From contig OY970352.1 in assembly GCA_963718105.1 (NCBI GenBank), positions 2,294,001 through 2,358,000 on the forward strand: DNA of 64,000 nucleotides, read 5' to 3'. Position numbers and translations under genes: made by a program. The stretch is from DASYKT01 sp963718105 (GTDB lineage: Bacteria > Acidobacteriota > Blastocatellia > Pyrinomonadales > Pyrinomonadaceae). The notes under the pieces are model-generated. The model did no database searches. It was given only the letters and a program-made list of their open reading frames with translations, and was not told the origin of the DNA. Positions 40,557 to 49,287 of this stretch are shown here, piece by piece; the stretch's first letter is position 1, and every line of letters starts with the position of its first letter.

Positions 40557-41762
40557 ATGTTCAGGCGGGTCTATCTCGACAACAGCGCCACCACGCCGGT
40601 GGATGCCGAAGTGCTGGAAACGATGCTTCCCTTTTTGCGGGACAAATTCGGCAATGCCTCGAGCATTCATTTTTTCGGCCAGGAAGCGCGTAGCGCGGTC
40701 GATAAAGCTCGCCACGAAGCGGCAAAGGTCATAGGCGCCCGCCCGAACGAGATGGTTTTTCTCTCCGGCGGAACCGAAGCCAACAACCTCGCCATCCGCG
40801 GCCTGTGCGAGGCGAACATTTCGCACGGCAAACATATCGTCACTTCTTCGATCGAACACTCGGCCGTCAAAAATGTCTGCGAATCACTCGAGGAAAAAGG
40901 ATGGGAAGTTACCTGGCTTCCGGTCTATGAAAATGGAATCGTCCGCGTCGAGGATGTGAAAGTTTCCCTGCGGCCGGATACTGTTCTGGTTACAATAATG
41001 GCCGCCAATAACGAGATCGGCACGATCCAACCGGCCAAAGAGATCGGAGAATTAATAAAAGAATACCGCGCTGCGGGAAACAAGATCTGGTTTCACACCG
41101 ATGCCGTTCAGGCCGTCGGCAAGATGCCGCTCGATGTGGAAGAAATAGGGTGCGATCTGCTTTCGATGTCGGCGCACAAACTTTATGCGCCAAAAGGCGT
41201 GGGCGCTTTGTATGTCCGGCGCGGCGTGCGGGTGCAAAAACAAAACATCGGCGGCCACCAGGAGCGCGAACGCCGCGGCGGTACCGAATCGGTTCCCTTG
41301 ATCGCGGCCTTCGGCAAGGCTTTGGAAATGGCGCGTGCCGGTCTCGCCGAACGGGCTGAACATTTGCGCATTTTGCGTGATGAACTAGAAGCGCGCGTTG
41401 CCGACACCATTCCCGATGTCGTTTTTAACGGCGACCGTGAAAACCGGCTCTCTAATATTTCAAATATTTCGTTTCGTTTTATCGAAGGCGAAGGGCTGCT
41501 GATAAATCTCGATCTGCAGGGCATCGCGGTCTCGACCGGTTCCGCCTGCTCCTCGGGCTCACTCGAGCCTTCGCCGGTGATCCGCGCCTTAGGGCGAAAC
41601 GACGAACTCGCCCGCGGTGCTATCCGTTTTAGTTTTGGAAAAGATAATACGCTCGATGATGTGGACCAGTTGATGGAAGTTTTGCCAAAAGCAGTGGAAA
41701 GTCTGAGAAAACTCTCGCCTATGTATCGAGCGCAATTGGAGCGCCGAATTCATTCGGCATGA
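40557..41762 (+). CDS. Cysteine desulfurase (NifS/IscS family)
   Basis: A 401-residue PLP enzyme that removes sulfur from cysteine for Fe-S clusters or tRNA thiolation. It shows YLDNSATTP at the start, HxDAVQAVGK, and the PLP lysine Lys208 in SAHKLYAPKG. The persulfide-forming cysteine is Cys331 in STGSACSSGS, in the longer loop form typical of group I IscS/NifS. Active-site features are complete. The last residues (QLERRIHSA) are encoded by one arm and the hairpin of a REP-like element, so the natural C-terminus may have been replaced. No iscU or mnmA gene is nearby. Confidence 0.95.
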   Translation: MFRRVYLDNSATTPVDAEVLETMLPFLRDKFGNASSIHFFGQEARSAVDKARHEAAKVIGARPNEMVFLSGGTEANNLAIRGLCEANISHGKHIVTSSIEHSAVKNVCESLEEKGWEVTWLPVYENGIVRVEDVKVSLRPDTVLVTIMAANNEIGTIQPAKEIGELIKEYRAAGNKIWFHTDAVQAVGKMPLDVEEIGCDLLSMSAHKLYAPKGVGALYVRRGVRVQKQNIGGHQERERRGGTESVPLIAAFGKALEMARAGLAERAEHLRILRDELEARVADTIPDVVFNGDRENRLSNISNISFRFIEGEGLLINLDLQGIAVSTGSACSSGSLEPSPVIRALGRNDELARGAIRFSFGKDNTLDDVDQLMEVLPKAVESLRKLSPMYRAQLERRIHSA

Positions 41763-41816
41763 TTTTCGATGTTATTGTGAATTGCACAATAAATTGTGCG
41801 CTCCAATTGCGCGCTC
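41728..41816. repeat. REP-like inverted-repeat element, copy 2, overlapping a gene end
   Basis: Left arm 41728-41744 (GAGCGCAATTGGAGCGC) pairs with 41798-41816 with a two-base indel. Next to the left arm is the small hairpin CCGAATTCATTCGG. The left arm and hairpin are inside the cysteine desulfurase reading frame and supply its last codons and stop. Confidence 0.75.
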
Positions 41817-41824
41817 TATATAAA

Positions 41825-42763
41825 CTAAGCCGTAATTATCACAGCCTTCGTCCCCGTCAATTCTGAAAAATCTTTGGTAAAGATCGTCTCGACGCGGCGC
41901 ACGCGGCCGATCGCATCGACCACGTCCTGCGTGCTGATCAGATTGTCTTCGACATGTGCGATCGCCCAGGCGGGCAGATGCGACGCTGCGTGCAGCAGGT
42001 CTTCGATCATATGGAGATATTGCGATTTTGTTTGGGTGTGCGTTCCCAGCCTGCCGGCAAATTGCCGGTCGGTCTCATCCCAAAACTCACCGCCGCCGTT
42101 TAACCACTCTTCCCGCCACGCCGATAAACCATAGCTGGCTTTCGCATTCAGGTTGTGCATTCGCGGCAATCTCAAAAACATTAGTTCCGAGCGGTTCTCC
42201 GCCAGAAATTCGTTGGCCGGTTTGTTGGTGCAAGAGTTGTTTTGACTGTTATCAAAAGGTTCGGATGAGTCCGACCAGATCCGCCGGAAAACATTCGAAA
42301 GCGGCTCACGCAGTTCGCGCGTGGCTTCATCAAAAGAAAGCGCGTGGTCGCCGACCGCCATCCCGATATTTAGCGCCAGGGCGTGTGCCAGCGGCGAATC
42401 GATCTGATTGATGTTGCGGCACAGGTTATCGAACCACCAGGCGTCGGTTTCGCCGAACCAACTCTTGAGCGCGGGATTCGCAAGTTTATAACCCGGCACA
42501 TAAACGTTGTTAAGAACCAGGCCGACCTGGTCTTCGGTAAGTTTTTCGTTATTGTTTTGGACGGAAGCGATGGCTTTGGTCCACGACCACTGCATCAGAT
42601 CGTTAGCCGATACTCTCACGTCCCAACGCTTCAGATAGACGCCCAGCAAGCTGTCTCCGGTGAACGGCAGGCAGATGGAGCCGAATTTCAGGCGGCGCAA
42701 AACATTAAGTTCAAAGGCCAGCCAGCCTTTACGAAAAACACTCGTTTCATGTGACATTCTCAT
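41825..42763 (-). CDS. Hypothetical 312-residue protein, possibly a degenerate D12-type methyltransferase
   Basis: The N-terminal segment ICLPFTGDSLLGVYLKRWDV followed by VSANDL resembles the PF-x-G-x-G-S...ND motif of D12 (Dam-like) adenine methyltransferases. The Gly-rich turn is altered and no DPPY motif follows (the later VLNNVYVPGY may stand in its place). The C-terminal half (HTQTKSQYLHMIEDLLHAA) is helical. It may be a catalytically dead relative, a DNA-binding protein, or unrelated. The start lies 9 bases after the stop of the HD-GYP gene, so the two are probably an operon. Function unknown. Confidence 0.65.
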   Translation of the reverse strand: MRMSHETSVFRKGWLAFELNVLRRLKFGSICLPFTGDSLLGVYLKRWDVRVSANDLMQWSWTKAIASVQNNNEKLTEDQVGLVLNNVYVPGYKLANPALKSWFGETDAWWFDNLCRNINQIDSPLAHALALNIGMAVGDHALSFDEATRELREPLSNVFRRIWSDSSEPFDNSQNNSCTNKPANEFLAENRSELMFLRLPRMHNLNAKASYGLSAWREEWLNGGGEFWDETDRQFAGRLGTHTQTKSQYLHMIEDLLHAASHLPAWAIAHVEDNLISTQDVVDAIGRVRRVETIFTKDFSELTGTKAVIITA

Positions 42764-42772
42764 ACTTGCTGT

Positions 42773-43459
42773 TTATTGTTCCTGGTAAATTAGAGCTTCG
42801 TTGCGTTCAGTCGGAGCTTCAGGGGGCGCTTCCGCAGGCGCGGATTCTGTCTGAACAAAAGCGTCAAGTTCTTTTATGCCCGAAAGCCCGAGAAATACCG
42901 TGACAACCTCCGGATCAAATTCGATCCCGGCCGATAACCGCAGATATTCGCGCGCTTCGTTGACCGTGACGGCCTTTTTGTAAGGCCTGTTGTCCGTCAG
43001 GGCGCAATAAGTATCCACCACGCGTAAGATCCGCGCGCCGAGCGGGATGCTGTCGCGCTCCAAAGTATCCGGATAACCGTTGCCGTTCCACCACTCATGG
43101 TGCCAGCGAACGAACAGTTGCACCGCGCGGCTGAGTCCCCGCTTGGCGGCCTCTTGCTCGCCGATCACGGGATGCCGCATCAGGTCCAATCTTTCCGCAT
43201 CGGTCAATGAACGCGGGCTTTTTATATATTCGCGGTTCATCATTACTTCGCCGATATCGTGCACCAGCGCGGCTTGCCTGATAAACAGCCTGTCTTTTAA
43301 GCCTAAATTGAATTTCTCCGCGACCGCATCACCCAATACCGCCAGCCGGACGGCGTGCGGACGCACGTAGCCTTCAAATTCGTCTATTACCGCCGCCATT
43401 TTCAGCAAACGGCCGTCAAATTCATAGTCCTGAACTATCGATTTTTTCTCAGGAAACAT
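42773..43459 (-). CDS. HD-GYP-type phosphohydrolase
   Basis: A 228-residue protein with an HD domain: AALVHDIGEVMM (His-Asp pair near residue 88), LMRHPVIGEQEA, HHEWWNGNGYP (the GYP motif), IPLGARILRVVDTYCALTDNRPYK, and SAGIEFDPEVV. This complete set marks HD-GYP proteins, many of which hydrolyse cyclic-di-GMP. The short N-terminal part is not a recognisable receiver or sensor domain, so its input may come from the downstream partner gene. Acidic, Pro/Glu-rich C-terminus. The exact nucleotide substrate is inferred from family. Confidence 0.88.
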   Translation of the reverse strand: MFPEKKSIVQDYEFDGRLLKMAAVIDEFEGYVRPHAVRLAVLGDAVAEKFNLGLKDRLFIRQAALVHDIGEVMMNREYIKSPRSLTDAERLDLMRHPVIGEQEAAKRGLSRAVQLFVRWHHEWWNGNGYPDTLERDSIPLGARILRVVDTYCALTDNRPYKKAVTVNEAREYLRLSAGIEFDPEVVTVFLGLSGIKELDAFVQTESAPAEAPPEAPTERNEALIYQEQ

Positions 43460-43528
43460 AACTTTTCATTCTCTTTACCTAAAAGCGAAAAGATTATTAT
43501 GACAAAAAGATAAACTTATTTCTAAGCA

Positions 43529-43560
43529 AAAAAGCGATTATCCGAAAATAACCGCTTTTT
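43529..43560. terminator. Intrinsic terminator, bidirectional
   Basis: AAAAAGCG at 43529-43536 pairs with CGCTTTTT at 43553-43560, with partial pairing inside. It provides T-runs on both strands. It lies downstream of the DUF4388-J-TPR gene and upstream of the HD-GYP gene. Confidence 0.65.
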
Positions 43561-43565
43561 GAGTT

Positions 43566-43693
43566 GGAGCGCAGACGTCCCGTCCGCAAGATCGCCAAGG
43601 GGTCTCGCTATATATAGGAATCACAACGTGCTTAATTTAATACGTATTTATAAACGCCGAAGACATTCACTGCAGACGGGACGTCCGCGTTCC
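43566..43693. repeat. REP-like inverted-repeat element, copy 3
   Basis: Arms 43566-43588 and 43671-43693 pair at 20 of 23 bases. Each arm has the GGAGCGC-type outer block and a small internal hairpin (GACGTCCCGTC). It has the same plan as the elements at 40338 and 41728, but the hairpin sequence differs. Confidence 0.7.
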
Positions 43694-43706
43694 CAGTGAG
43701 TGATGC

Positions 43707-45362
43707 TTAGCCTTGCAAGCTCTCGAGCAGTGTTTTCGCGTCCTCGTTATTCGGATCTTTCACCAGGAGTTTTTTGAGCTCACCTTCGGCGCGCTTCGGC
43801 ATATTTACGTCGATATAAAATTCGATTAGCATCAGGCGATGCGCGGTGTTCCCCGGCTCGATCTTGGTGGCCGCGATGATCTCCTGCTCAGCCTGGTGGC
43901 GATTCTTGATCGAATGCGACAGGGCCTTACCGTAGTATGCGTGATAGCGCGCCTGTTTCGGGGCCAGCCCGACCGCACGCGCAAGGAACGGCACGGCGGC
44001 ACTCGGGTTCTTATTCATCAGGCAGTCAAAACCGTAATCGAACTCTTCGCGGGCCTGTTCCAATTTCGCCAGTTCGGCCTCGTTGGAAAGCACTGCGTCG
44101 GAAGTTCCCTGAGCTTTCATTTCGGCGATCAGCTCTTCTCTCTTCTTGAGCCGTTCGAGCTGGCGTCTCATCTTAAAGTTGTAAACCTCGCGGGCTTCCT
44201 TGTCCTTTAACGTTTCATACGCCTGCGCGATCTGGGTAAATGCATGCTGGATGCGCTGGTGCATTTTACTCCCGGCCTCGGTGTGGTATTTATCCGGGTG
44301 GAATTTTTTAGCGAGGGCGAAGTAGTTGGTCTTTATCACAGCGAGATCGGTAGAAAGCTCCACGCCCAAAGCGTCGTAAAAAGTTTCCGCTTTTTCTACC
44401 TGGACGAGATATTCGTCCACGGTCATCTCTGCCTCTACCTTCACTTCTTCCGCGGCGTCAGTCTCGCTTTGGCTTTCAGTTGCGGACAATTTTTCTGCTG
44501 CCGTTTTTTGCGGCGTTTTCTTCGGTGCTTCTTTCAACTTTATTTCCGCCGAAAGAATATCGTCGATCTTTTCCTGTGAGAATGCAGGTTCTTTGCCGCG
44601 GCGCACAAAGCCTCGTATCCACAAGGCGTAAATAATCCCTGAAACATCGGCTTCATTAAAACCCGTCAGCAAACTGATGTCCGCCACACTCGAAGGTTGA
44701 TCGAGCCGCGATAAAATAAAAAACTCCTGTGAACTCAACACCACGTTCGTGGAATTTTTTCCGACCACCGAAAAGACCTCGGCCTTGTTATAAAATTTTG
44801 CCGACAGGCGGCTGCCTGAAATGTTCTTACTAAACTCCAACAGCACCTTTGAAAGATCCGTCTCTTGCCAGACATCTTCTTTCACCCGGGCCAGTGCGTT
44901 AAATGTCCACTCACCGGTGTCCCAACCAATGACAAAGGAAATTATGTCGCGCATTTGCTGCCCGAAAATGTGGCGGAAAGTTTGCTTGTCGAAAATGCCT
45001 TTCTCAATAAGCTGTGCTGCCAAAACCTGGTCGTTGGTAAAATCTTTGTAAGCGGTCACCTGCTCTTTGGTGATCTGGCCCGACCGCAAAAGCAGGTCGA
45101 AGAGCCGGTGCTGCCTCGCGTTAGAAACCGCATAAACCAACTTGCCGTCGTTAAAGTAGATTATCGATTTATGTTGGCCGTGTTCCACACGCAAAGCACC
45201 GCTTAGGCCCGCAGTAGAGATCTCGTTTAGCAATTCGCAAACGGGATGCTGCTGAAGCTGACCGGAAACTTCAAAATATGTTGAAACCTGGGGCGTGACC
45301 ATCTTTTTCGGACGAATTAGGCGCGTGTGAGCGTTAAACCAACTCCATAGAAAGTTTAACAT
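43707..45362 (-). CDS. DUF4388 - J-domain - TPR protein
   Basis: A 551-residue cytosolic protein. Residues about 25-130 form a DUF4388/PATAN-type domain (SGALRVEHGQHKSIIYFNDGKLVYAV is its typical strand pair, given here only in part as a landmark: YFNDGKLVYAV). A Lys/Glu/Ala linker follows at 275-315. A J domain starts near 324 with the catalytic HPD triad in KKFHPDKY. TPR-like helices run from about 430 to the end (FLARAVGLAPKQARYHAY). The J domain would recruit DnaK. DUF4388 is linked to signalling and gliding systems in delta-proteobacteria and relatives. A scaffold that brings a chaperone to a signalling complex is a fair guess. Confidence 0.88.
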   Translation of the reverse strand: MLNFLWSWFNAHTRLIRPKKMVTPQVSTYFEVSGQLQQHPVCELLNEISTAGLSGALRVEHGQHKSIIYFNDGKLVYAVSNARQHRLFDLLLRSGQITKEQVTAYKDFTNDQVLAAQLIEKGIFDKQTFRHIFGQQMRDIISFVIGWDTGEWTFNALARVKEDVWQETDLSKVLLEFSKNISGSRLSAKFYNKAEVFSVVGKNSTNVVLSSQEFFILSRLDQPSSVADISLLTGFNEADVSGIIYALWIRGFVRRGKEPAFSQEKIDDILSAEIKLKEAPKKTPQKTAAEKLSATESQSETDAAEEVKVEAEMTVDEYLVQVEKAETFYDALGVELSTDLAVIKTNYFALAKKFHPDKYHTEAGSKMHQRIQHAFTQIAQAYETLKDKEAREVYNFKMRRQLERLKKREELIAEMKAQGTSDAVLSNEAELAKLEQAREEFDYGFDCLMNKNPSAAVPFLARAVGLAPKQARYHAYYGKALSHSIKNRHQAEQEIIAATKIEPGNTAHRLMLIEFYIDVNMPKRAEGELKKLLVKDPNNEDAKTLLESLQG

Positions 45363-45447
45363 TTTTTAATTGCGATTAAAATACGTTTTTTGAAAGCATT
45401 TTTCGGCGAGTTATTTTAAGATTATTATTGTTAAAGACAAAATTCTT

Positions 45448-46230
45448 ATGCCAAATTCCGAATTGCCTATCGATATCCGTGAATGCGTCACCGCGGATGA
45501 ATTTGATGCCTGTATCTCTTTGCAAAAAGAGGTCTTCGGCCTGCCTGACCTGGAGATCTCGCCCCGGCGGCACCTGATCGTCACCCGTCACGCGGGCGGC
45601 TGGACGCTGGGCGCTTTTGTGAAAGAAAAGCTGATCGGTTTTGTTCTGTCGTTGCCGGCGTTTCGCGGCGAAGAGCGGATCCTCTATTCTCATATGACGG
45701 CGGTAAAAAAAGAATTTCAAAGCCATGGCATCGGCGCCAAATTAAAATGGGCCCAACGCGAACGGGCCCTGGCGGAAAATATCCGCTTTATTAAATGGAC
45801 CTTTGAGCCGGTCCAGGCTCGGAACGCTTATTTCAATTTAATGCGGCTGGGCGCGGTTGTCAGGACTTATATGCCGAATTTTTACGGCACAGATTACGGC
45901 ACGACTCCTAACGTGGCCACGACCGGTTTTGACAGCGATCGTCTTTTTGCAGAATGGCAGCTTGATTCGGATAGAGTGATAAACGCCGTTAAAGGTATTC
46001 CAAACCCGCTTGATACTCCGCTAAGAAAAATAGTGATCCCACCCGATTGGCGAGCGCTGTTAACGAACGATCCGGAAAAAGCGAAAAAGGAACAATTAAG
46101 GATACGAGAGGAATTTATCGAAGCCTTTGCGGCCGGATTGGTCTGCGAGGGCTTTGAAAGAGATGAAACTCAACCGGCATACCTGTTTTTTAAACAAAAA
46201 AATGGAAACCTACCAACTGCTTCCCCGTGA
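45448..46230 (+). CDS. GNAT-family N-acetyltransferase
   Basis: A 260-residue protein with a GNAT core in the first 140 residues: IRECVTADEFDACISLQKEVFG, then a LIGFVLSLPAF strand. The acetyl-CoA-binding segment is VKKEFQSHGIGAKLKWAQRE (Q-x-x-G-x-G/A variant), followed by IKWTFEPVQARNAYFNLMRLG. The arrangement matches the COG3375 group of predicted acetyltransferases. Substrate unknown. It is divergent from the J-domain gene, with 85 bp between starts. A promoter for both must be there but is not obvious. Confidence 0.88.
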   Translation: MPNSELPIDIRECVTADEFDACISLQKEVFGLPDLEISPRRHLIVTRHAGGWTLGAFVKEKLIGFVLSLPAFRGEERILYSHMTAVKKEFQSHGIGAKLKWAQRERALAENIRFIKWTFEPVQARNAYFNLMRLGAVVRTYMPNFYGTDYGTTPNVATTGFDSDRLFAEWQLDSDRVINAVKGIPNPLDTPLRKIVIPPDWRALLTNDPEKAKKEQLRIREEFIEAFAAGLVCEGFERDETQPAYLFFKQKNGNLPTASP

Positions 46231-46402
46231 TGCGTTGATGGTTTCCTCCAGCCGAAACGAGGTCAGACGCTTCGGTAAAAACTGTTCATAACTTAGATAT
46301 AACTAATGTCGAAAAAGTCTTAAAATTTTCTTAATTTTTTTATTTTTGCAAAATTACGGTAAAGCCTGTCATATTAAACTGCAAAATCTCTGATTTGTCT
46401 AT

Positions 46403-48400
46403 ATGAAAAATGTAAAAAAAGAGATAGAAAAACTTCGCCGGGAAATAGAGCACCATAACGAACTTTACTATACGGAAAGCGCGCCCGAGATCTCTGACGC
46501 GGAGTTCGATGCTTTGCTAAAAACCTTGCTAATTCTAGAAGAAGAGCATCCCGAATTTATGTCTCCGGACAGCCCGACTTTTCGTGTGGGCGGCCGGCCC
46601 GTGGAAGGTTTTCAAAGTTTCACTCACCGCGTTCCGCTGATGTCGCTGGACAACAGTTATAGCCTCGACGATCTGCGCGCTTTTGACGAGCGCTGTCAAA
46701 AACTTGCTGACGGACGAAAGCTTGAGTATGTTGCGGAAATGAAGATCGACGGTTTTTCGATCGCGCTGCATTACGAGGACGGATTACTGGCGGCAGGCGC
46801 CACGCGCGGCGACGGCACCGTGGGTGACGACGTGACGCCGAACGTGAAAACGATCCGCCACATTCCTTTAAAATTAAAAGGCGATCTGCCCGCGCAGGTG
46901 GAAGTGCGCGGCGAAGCATATATTCCCCGCTCGACCTTTGCGAAAATAAACGAAGAACTGGAACAGCGCGGCGACCGGGCCTTTGCCAACGCGCGCAATG
47001 CCGCTTCGGGAACCATCCGCATGCTCGATTCGAAGGTCGTCGCTTCCCGGCGATTGGATATGTTTCCTTACGATGTTTTATCCGGCGCGCAAAAGTTTTT
47101 TCCGACGCACTGGCAAAACTTCCAGTGGCTTGAAAAAGCGGGGTTTAAGGTCAATCCTCACCGCGCTCTTTGTAAGAACATCGAGGAAGTGATCGAGTTT
47201 TGCAACGACATGGAAAGCAAGCGCGACGGCCTCGATTACGATATTGACGGCGTGGTGGTAAAAGTAAATTCGACCGCGCTGCAGCAGGAATTCGGCGCGA
47301 CCACCAAAGCTCCGCGCTGGGCGATCGCTTACAAATATCCTGCGCGCCAGGCCACTACAAAGCTGCTTGCCATTTCGGTTCAGGTTGGGCGCACCGGCGC
47401 GCTCACGCCCGTCGCAAATCTGCAGCCGGTGCAGTTGGCGGGAACCACCGTGGCGCGCGCTTCGCTGCATAACGAAGATGAAATAAAACGCCTGGGATTA
47501 AAACTCGGCGATTGGGTGCTGATAGAAAAAAGCGGCGAGATAATTCCGCAGGTCCTGCAAAATATTCCGGCCAAGCGCGACGGCAGCGAAAAAGAATTTA
47601 AGTTTCCAAAAAAATGCCCGGTCTGCGGCTTCCCCGCCGTCCGCCCGGAAGGCGAAGCCGTCACGCGCTGTACGAATCCCGATTGCCCGGCCAAACTTAA
47701 AGGGCGCCTGCTTTATTTTTCGATGCGCAAGGCCATGGATATCGAGGGCCTGGGTGAAGCTATAGTCGATCAACTGATCGCCGGGGAACTGGTAAAGAAT
47801 GTCGCCGATCTTTACGACCTGACGCTGGAACAAGTGTCCGGGCTTGAGCGCATGGCGAAAAAATCCGGGCAGAATCTGATCGACCAGATCGAAGCGAGTA
47901 AATCGCGCGGGATGCAGCGGCTGCTTTTCGGCCTCGACGTGCGTCATGTGGGCGAGCGTTATGCCAAAATTTTAGCCAATCATTTTCGTTCGCTCGACAA
48001 ACTCGCGCAGGCCGGCGTTGAAGAACTCGACGACATACCTGAAATAGGCTTGACCGTGGCGCAGAGTGTTTATGATTGGTTCCACGACAAACAGCACCTT
48101 GAATTGATAGAGCGCTTGAAATCGGCCGGTGTCAAAACCGAACTGGAGGCCGCCTCACACGCCGCCTTTGATGAAAAATTTACCGGGAAAACTTTTGTGC
48201 TGACCGGAAAGCTGGAAAGTTTCACCCGCGACGAAGCCGCCAAACTCATCGAAGATCGCGGCGGACGCACTTCTTCCTCCGTCAGCAAAAAAACCGATTA
48301 TGTTGTCGCCGGTGAAGACGCGGGATCGAAACTGACCAAGGCCGAGGAATTAGGCGTGGCGGTGTTGGATGAAAAGGCGTTTCAGGCGCTGATCGGCTAA
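46403..48400 (+). CDS. ligA: NAD-dependent DNA ligase
   Basis: A 665-residue protein with the complete LigA architecture. NAD-binding Ia domain (HHNELYYTESAPEISDAEFD), adenylation domain with the nucleotidyl lysine Lys114 in EMKIDGFS, TRGDGTVGDDVT, and an OB fold. Zinc finger: two Cys pairs, CPVC and CTNPDC. Helix-hairpin-helix repeats (IEGLGEAIVDQL and later) and a C-terminal BRCT domain (KTFVLTGKLESFTRDEA). It seals nicks during replication and repair using NAD+. Monocistronic with its own terminator. Confidence 0.98.
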   Translation: MKNVKKEIEKLRREIEHHNELYYTESAPEISDAEFDALLKTLLILEEEHPEFMSPDSPTFRVGGRPVEGFQSFTHRVPLMSLDNSYSLDDLRAFDERCQKLADGRKLEYVAEMKIDGFSIALHYEDGLLAAGATRGDGTVGDDVTPNVKTIRHIPLKLKGDLPAQVEVRGEAYIPRSTFAKINEELEQRGDRAFANARNAASGTIRMLDSKVVASRRLDMFPYDVLSGAQKFFPTHWQNFQWLEKAGFKVNPHRALCKNIEEVIEFCNDMESKRDGLDYDIDGVVVKVNSTALQQEFGATTKAPRWAIAYKYPARQATTKLLAISVQVGRTGALTPVANLQPVQLAGTTVARASLHNEDEIKRLGLKLGDWVLIEKSGEIIPQVLQNIPAKRDGSEKEFKFPKKCPVCGFPAVRPEGEAVTRCTNPDCPAKLKGRLLYFSMRKAMDIEGLGEAIVDQLIAGELVKNVADLYDLTLEQVSGLERMAKKSGQNLIDQIEASKSRGMQRLLFGLDVRHVGERYAKILANHFRSLDKLAQAGVEELDDIPEIGLTVAQSVYDWFHDKQHLELIERLKSAGVKTELEAASHAAFDEKFTGKTFVLTGKLESFTRDEAAKLIEDRGGRTSSSVSKKTDYVVAGEDAGSKLTKAEELGVAVLDEKAFQALIG

Positions 48401-48404
48401 ATTA

Positions 48405-48431
48405 AAAGAGACGGGTATCTTCCGTCTCTTT
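48405..48431 (+). terminator. Intrinsic terminator of ligA
   Basis: AAAGAGACGG and CCGTCTCTTT form a 10-bp stem around a 7-base loop four bases after the ligA stop, ending in TTT. Confidence 0.8.
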
Positions 48432-48526
48432 CACTTCTCTTCACCCGAGCTCTTTTATCCAAAAGTTACGGTTCCGCTTTTCCTTATATTTATAAATTAA
48501 TTTTACTGTTCAATTACGGCATAAAA

Positions 48527-48548
48527 ATGAGGGAGATTTCTCCCCCAT
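48527..48548 (-). terminator. Intrinsic terminator after the 48566 gene
   Basis: ATGAGGGAGA and TCTCCC-CCAT form a stem-loop. On the minus strand it is followed by TTTTTAT. It ends transcription of the 48566-49039 gene. Confidence 0.7.
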
Positions 48549-48565
48549 TATTTAGATATTACTTT

Positions 48566-49039
48566 TTACGGAAAGCTGACGGTGCCGATCTTTACTTTGG
48601 GATTGAACTGCAAACCGGTCCCGCCGTTCTCTTCATATTTCACGCGAATCCCGATCGTGGCCGGTTGAAATGTGTTTACGCGGGAAAAGCGTATGATCAC
48701 GTCCGTCACTCTGCCACCGGACCTGATATATTCGGGAGGGGTAGCCGCCTTGGCATTTTGGCTCTTGGCCGCTACGGCCATAACGCCGTCCGAATTACAA
48801 CCCGGCACAATGCCGTCCGGATTGATCGCGTGCTTAGGATTAAGTTTAAGAGAAACGGTGATCAGGTTGGCCACCGGGTTAAGCCTTGTCGAGACTTGGG
48901 TAAAAATACCGTTCGAATTGACGAAAGCCAGGTTCGATGTGGGCCGGCAAGGAATTTCCTGCTCCACGGGGATCGCATTGATATCTATTAAATTGGCCGG
49001 TGTATCCTGAACGCCAATAGCTTCTTTGACTGCTGTCAT
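48566..49039 (-). CDS. Unknown protein, tandem paralogue 1
   Basis: A 157-residue protein from ATG 49039, which has AAGGAGATC well placed upstream; the frame itself is open to 49081. It shares almost every landmark with the 49288 product: VKEAIG, DINAIPVEQEI, CRP, GIF, KHxxNPxGIVPxCNSD, VMxVAA, VRVKxEENGGTGLQF and SFP at the end. No signal peptide or membrane helix. The beta-rich pattern and absence of charged catalytic clusters suggest a structural or binding protein. Conserved Cys in CRP and PxCNSD could bind metal or form a disulfide. No family recognised. Confidence 0.75.
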   Translation of the reverse strand: MTAVKEAIGVQDTPANLIDINAIPVEQEIPCRPTSNLAFVNSNGIFTQVSTRLNPVANLITVSLKLNPKHAINPDGIVPGCNSDGVMAVAAKSQNAKAATPPEYIRSGGRVTDVIIRFSRVNTFQPATIGIRVKYEENGGTGLQFNPKVKIGTVSFP

Positions 49040-49240
49040 TTTTCTGATCTCCTTAAAATAAATATATTTTTTTGATTGCAACTACTTTATGAAATCAGGG
49101 GTTTCAGAAAGTTGCGAGGTAAAACGGGAGAGTTCACTCTTGATGTTTTACATTGTGATATTTCGCAATTTCTCGCCGGGCGGATTCGATTTTTTTCTGC
49201 ACCCCCGCCTTGCTGAACTACACAGTTTCTTTAAAAGGAA

Positions 49241-49264
49241 AAAGGCAGGTGGAAGCCTGCCTTT
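49241..49264 (-). terminator. Intrinsic terminator after the 49288 gene
   Basis: AAAGGCAGG-TGGAA-GCCTGCCTTT stem-loop, with T/C-rich sequence following on the minus strand and TTTCTTTTTTT on the plus strand. It separates the two paralogue genes, so each has its own transcript. Confidence 0.75.
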
Positions 49265-49287
49265 CTTTTTTTACATTTTGAAAATGA

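Noticed and set aside
46231..46402. GAGGTCAG string similar to the 1299 repeat arm
   Set aside because: Only eight bases match and no inverted partner is found.
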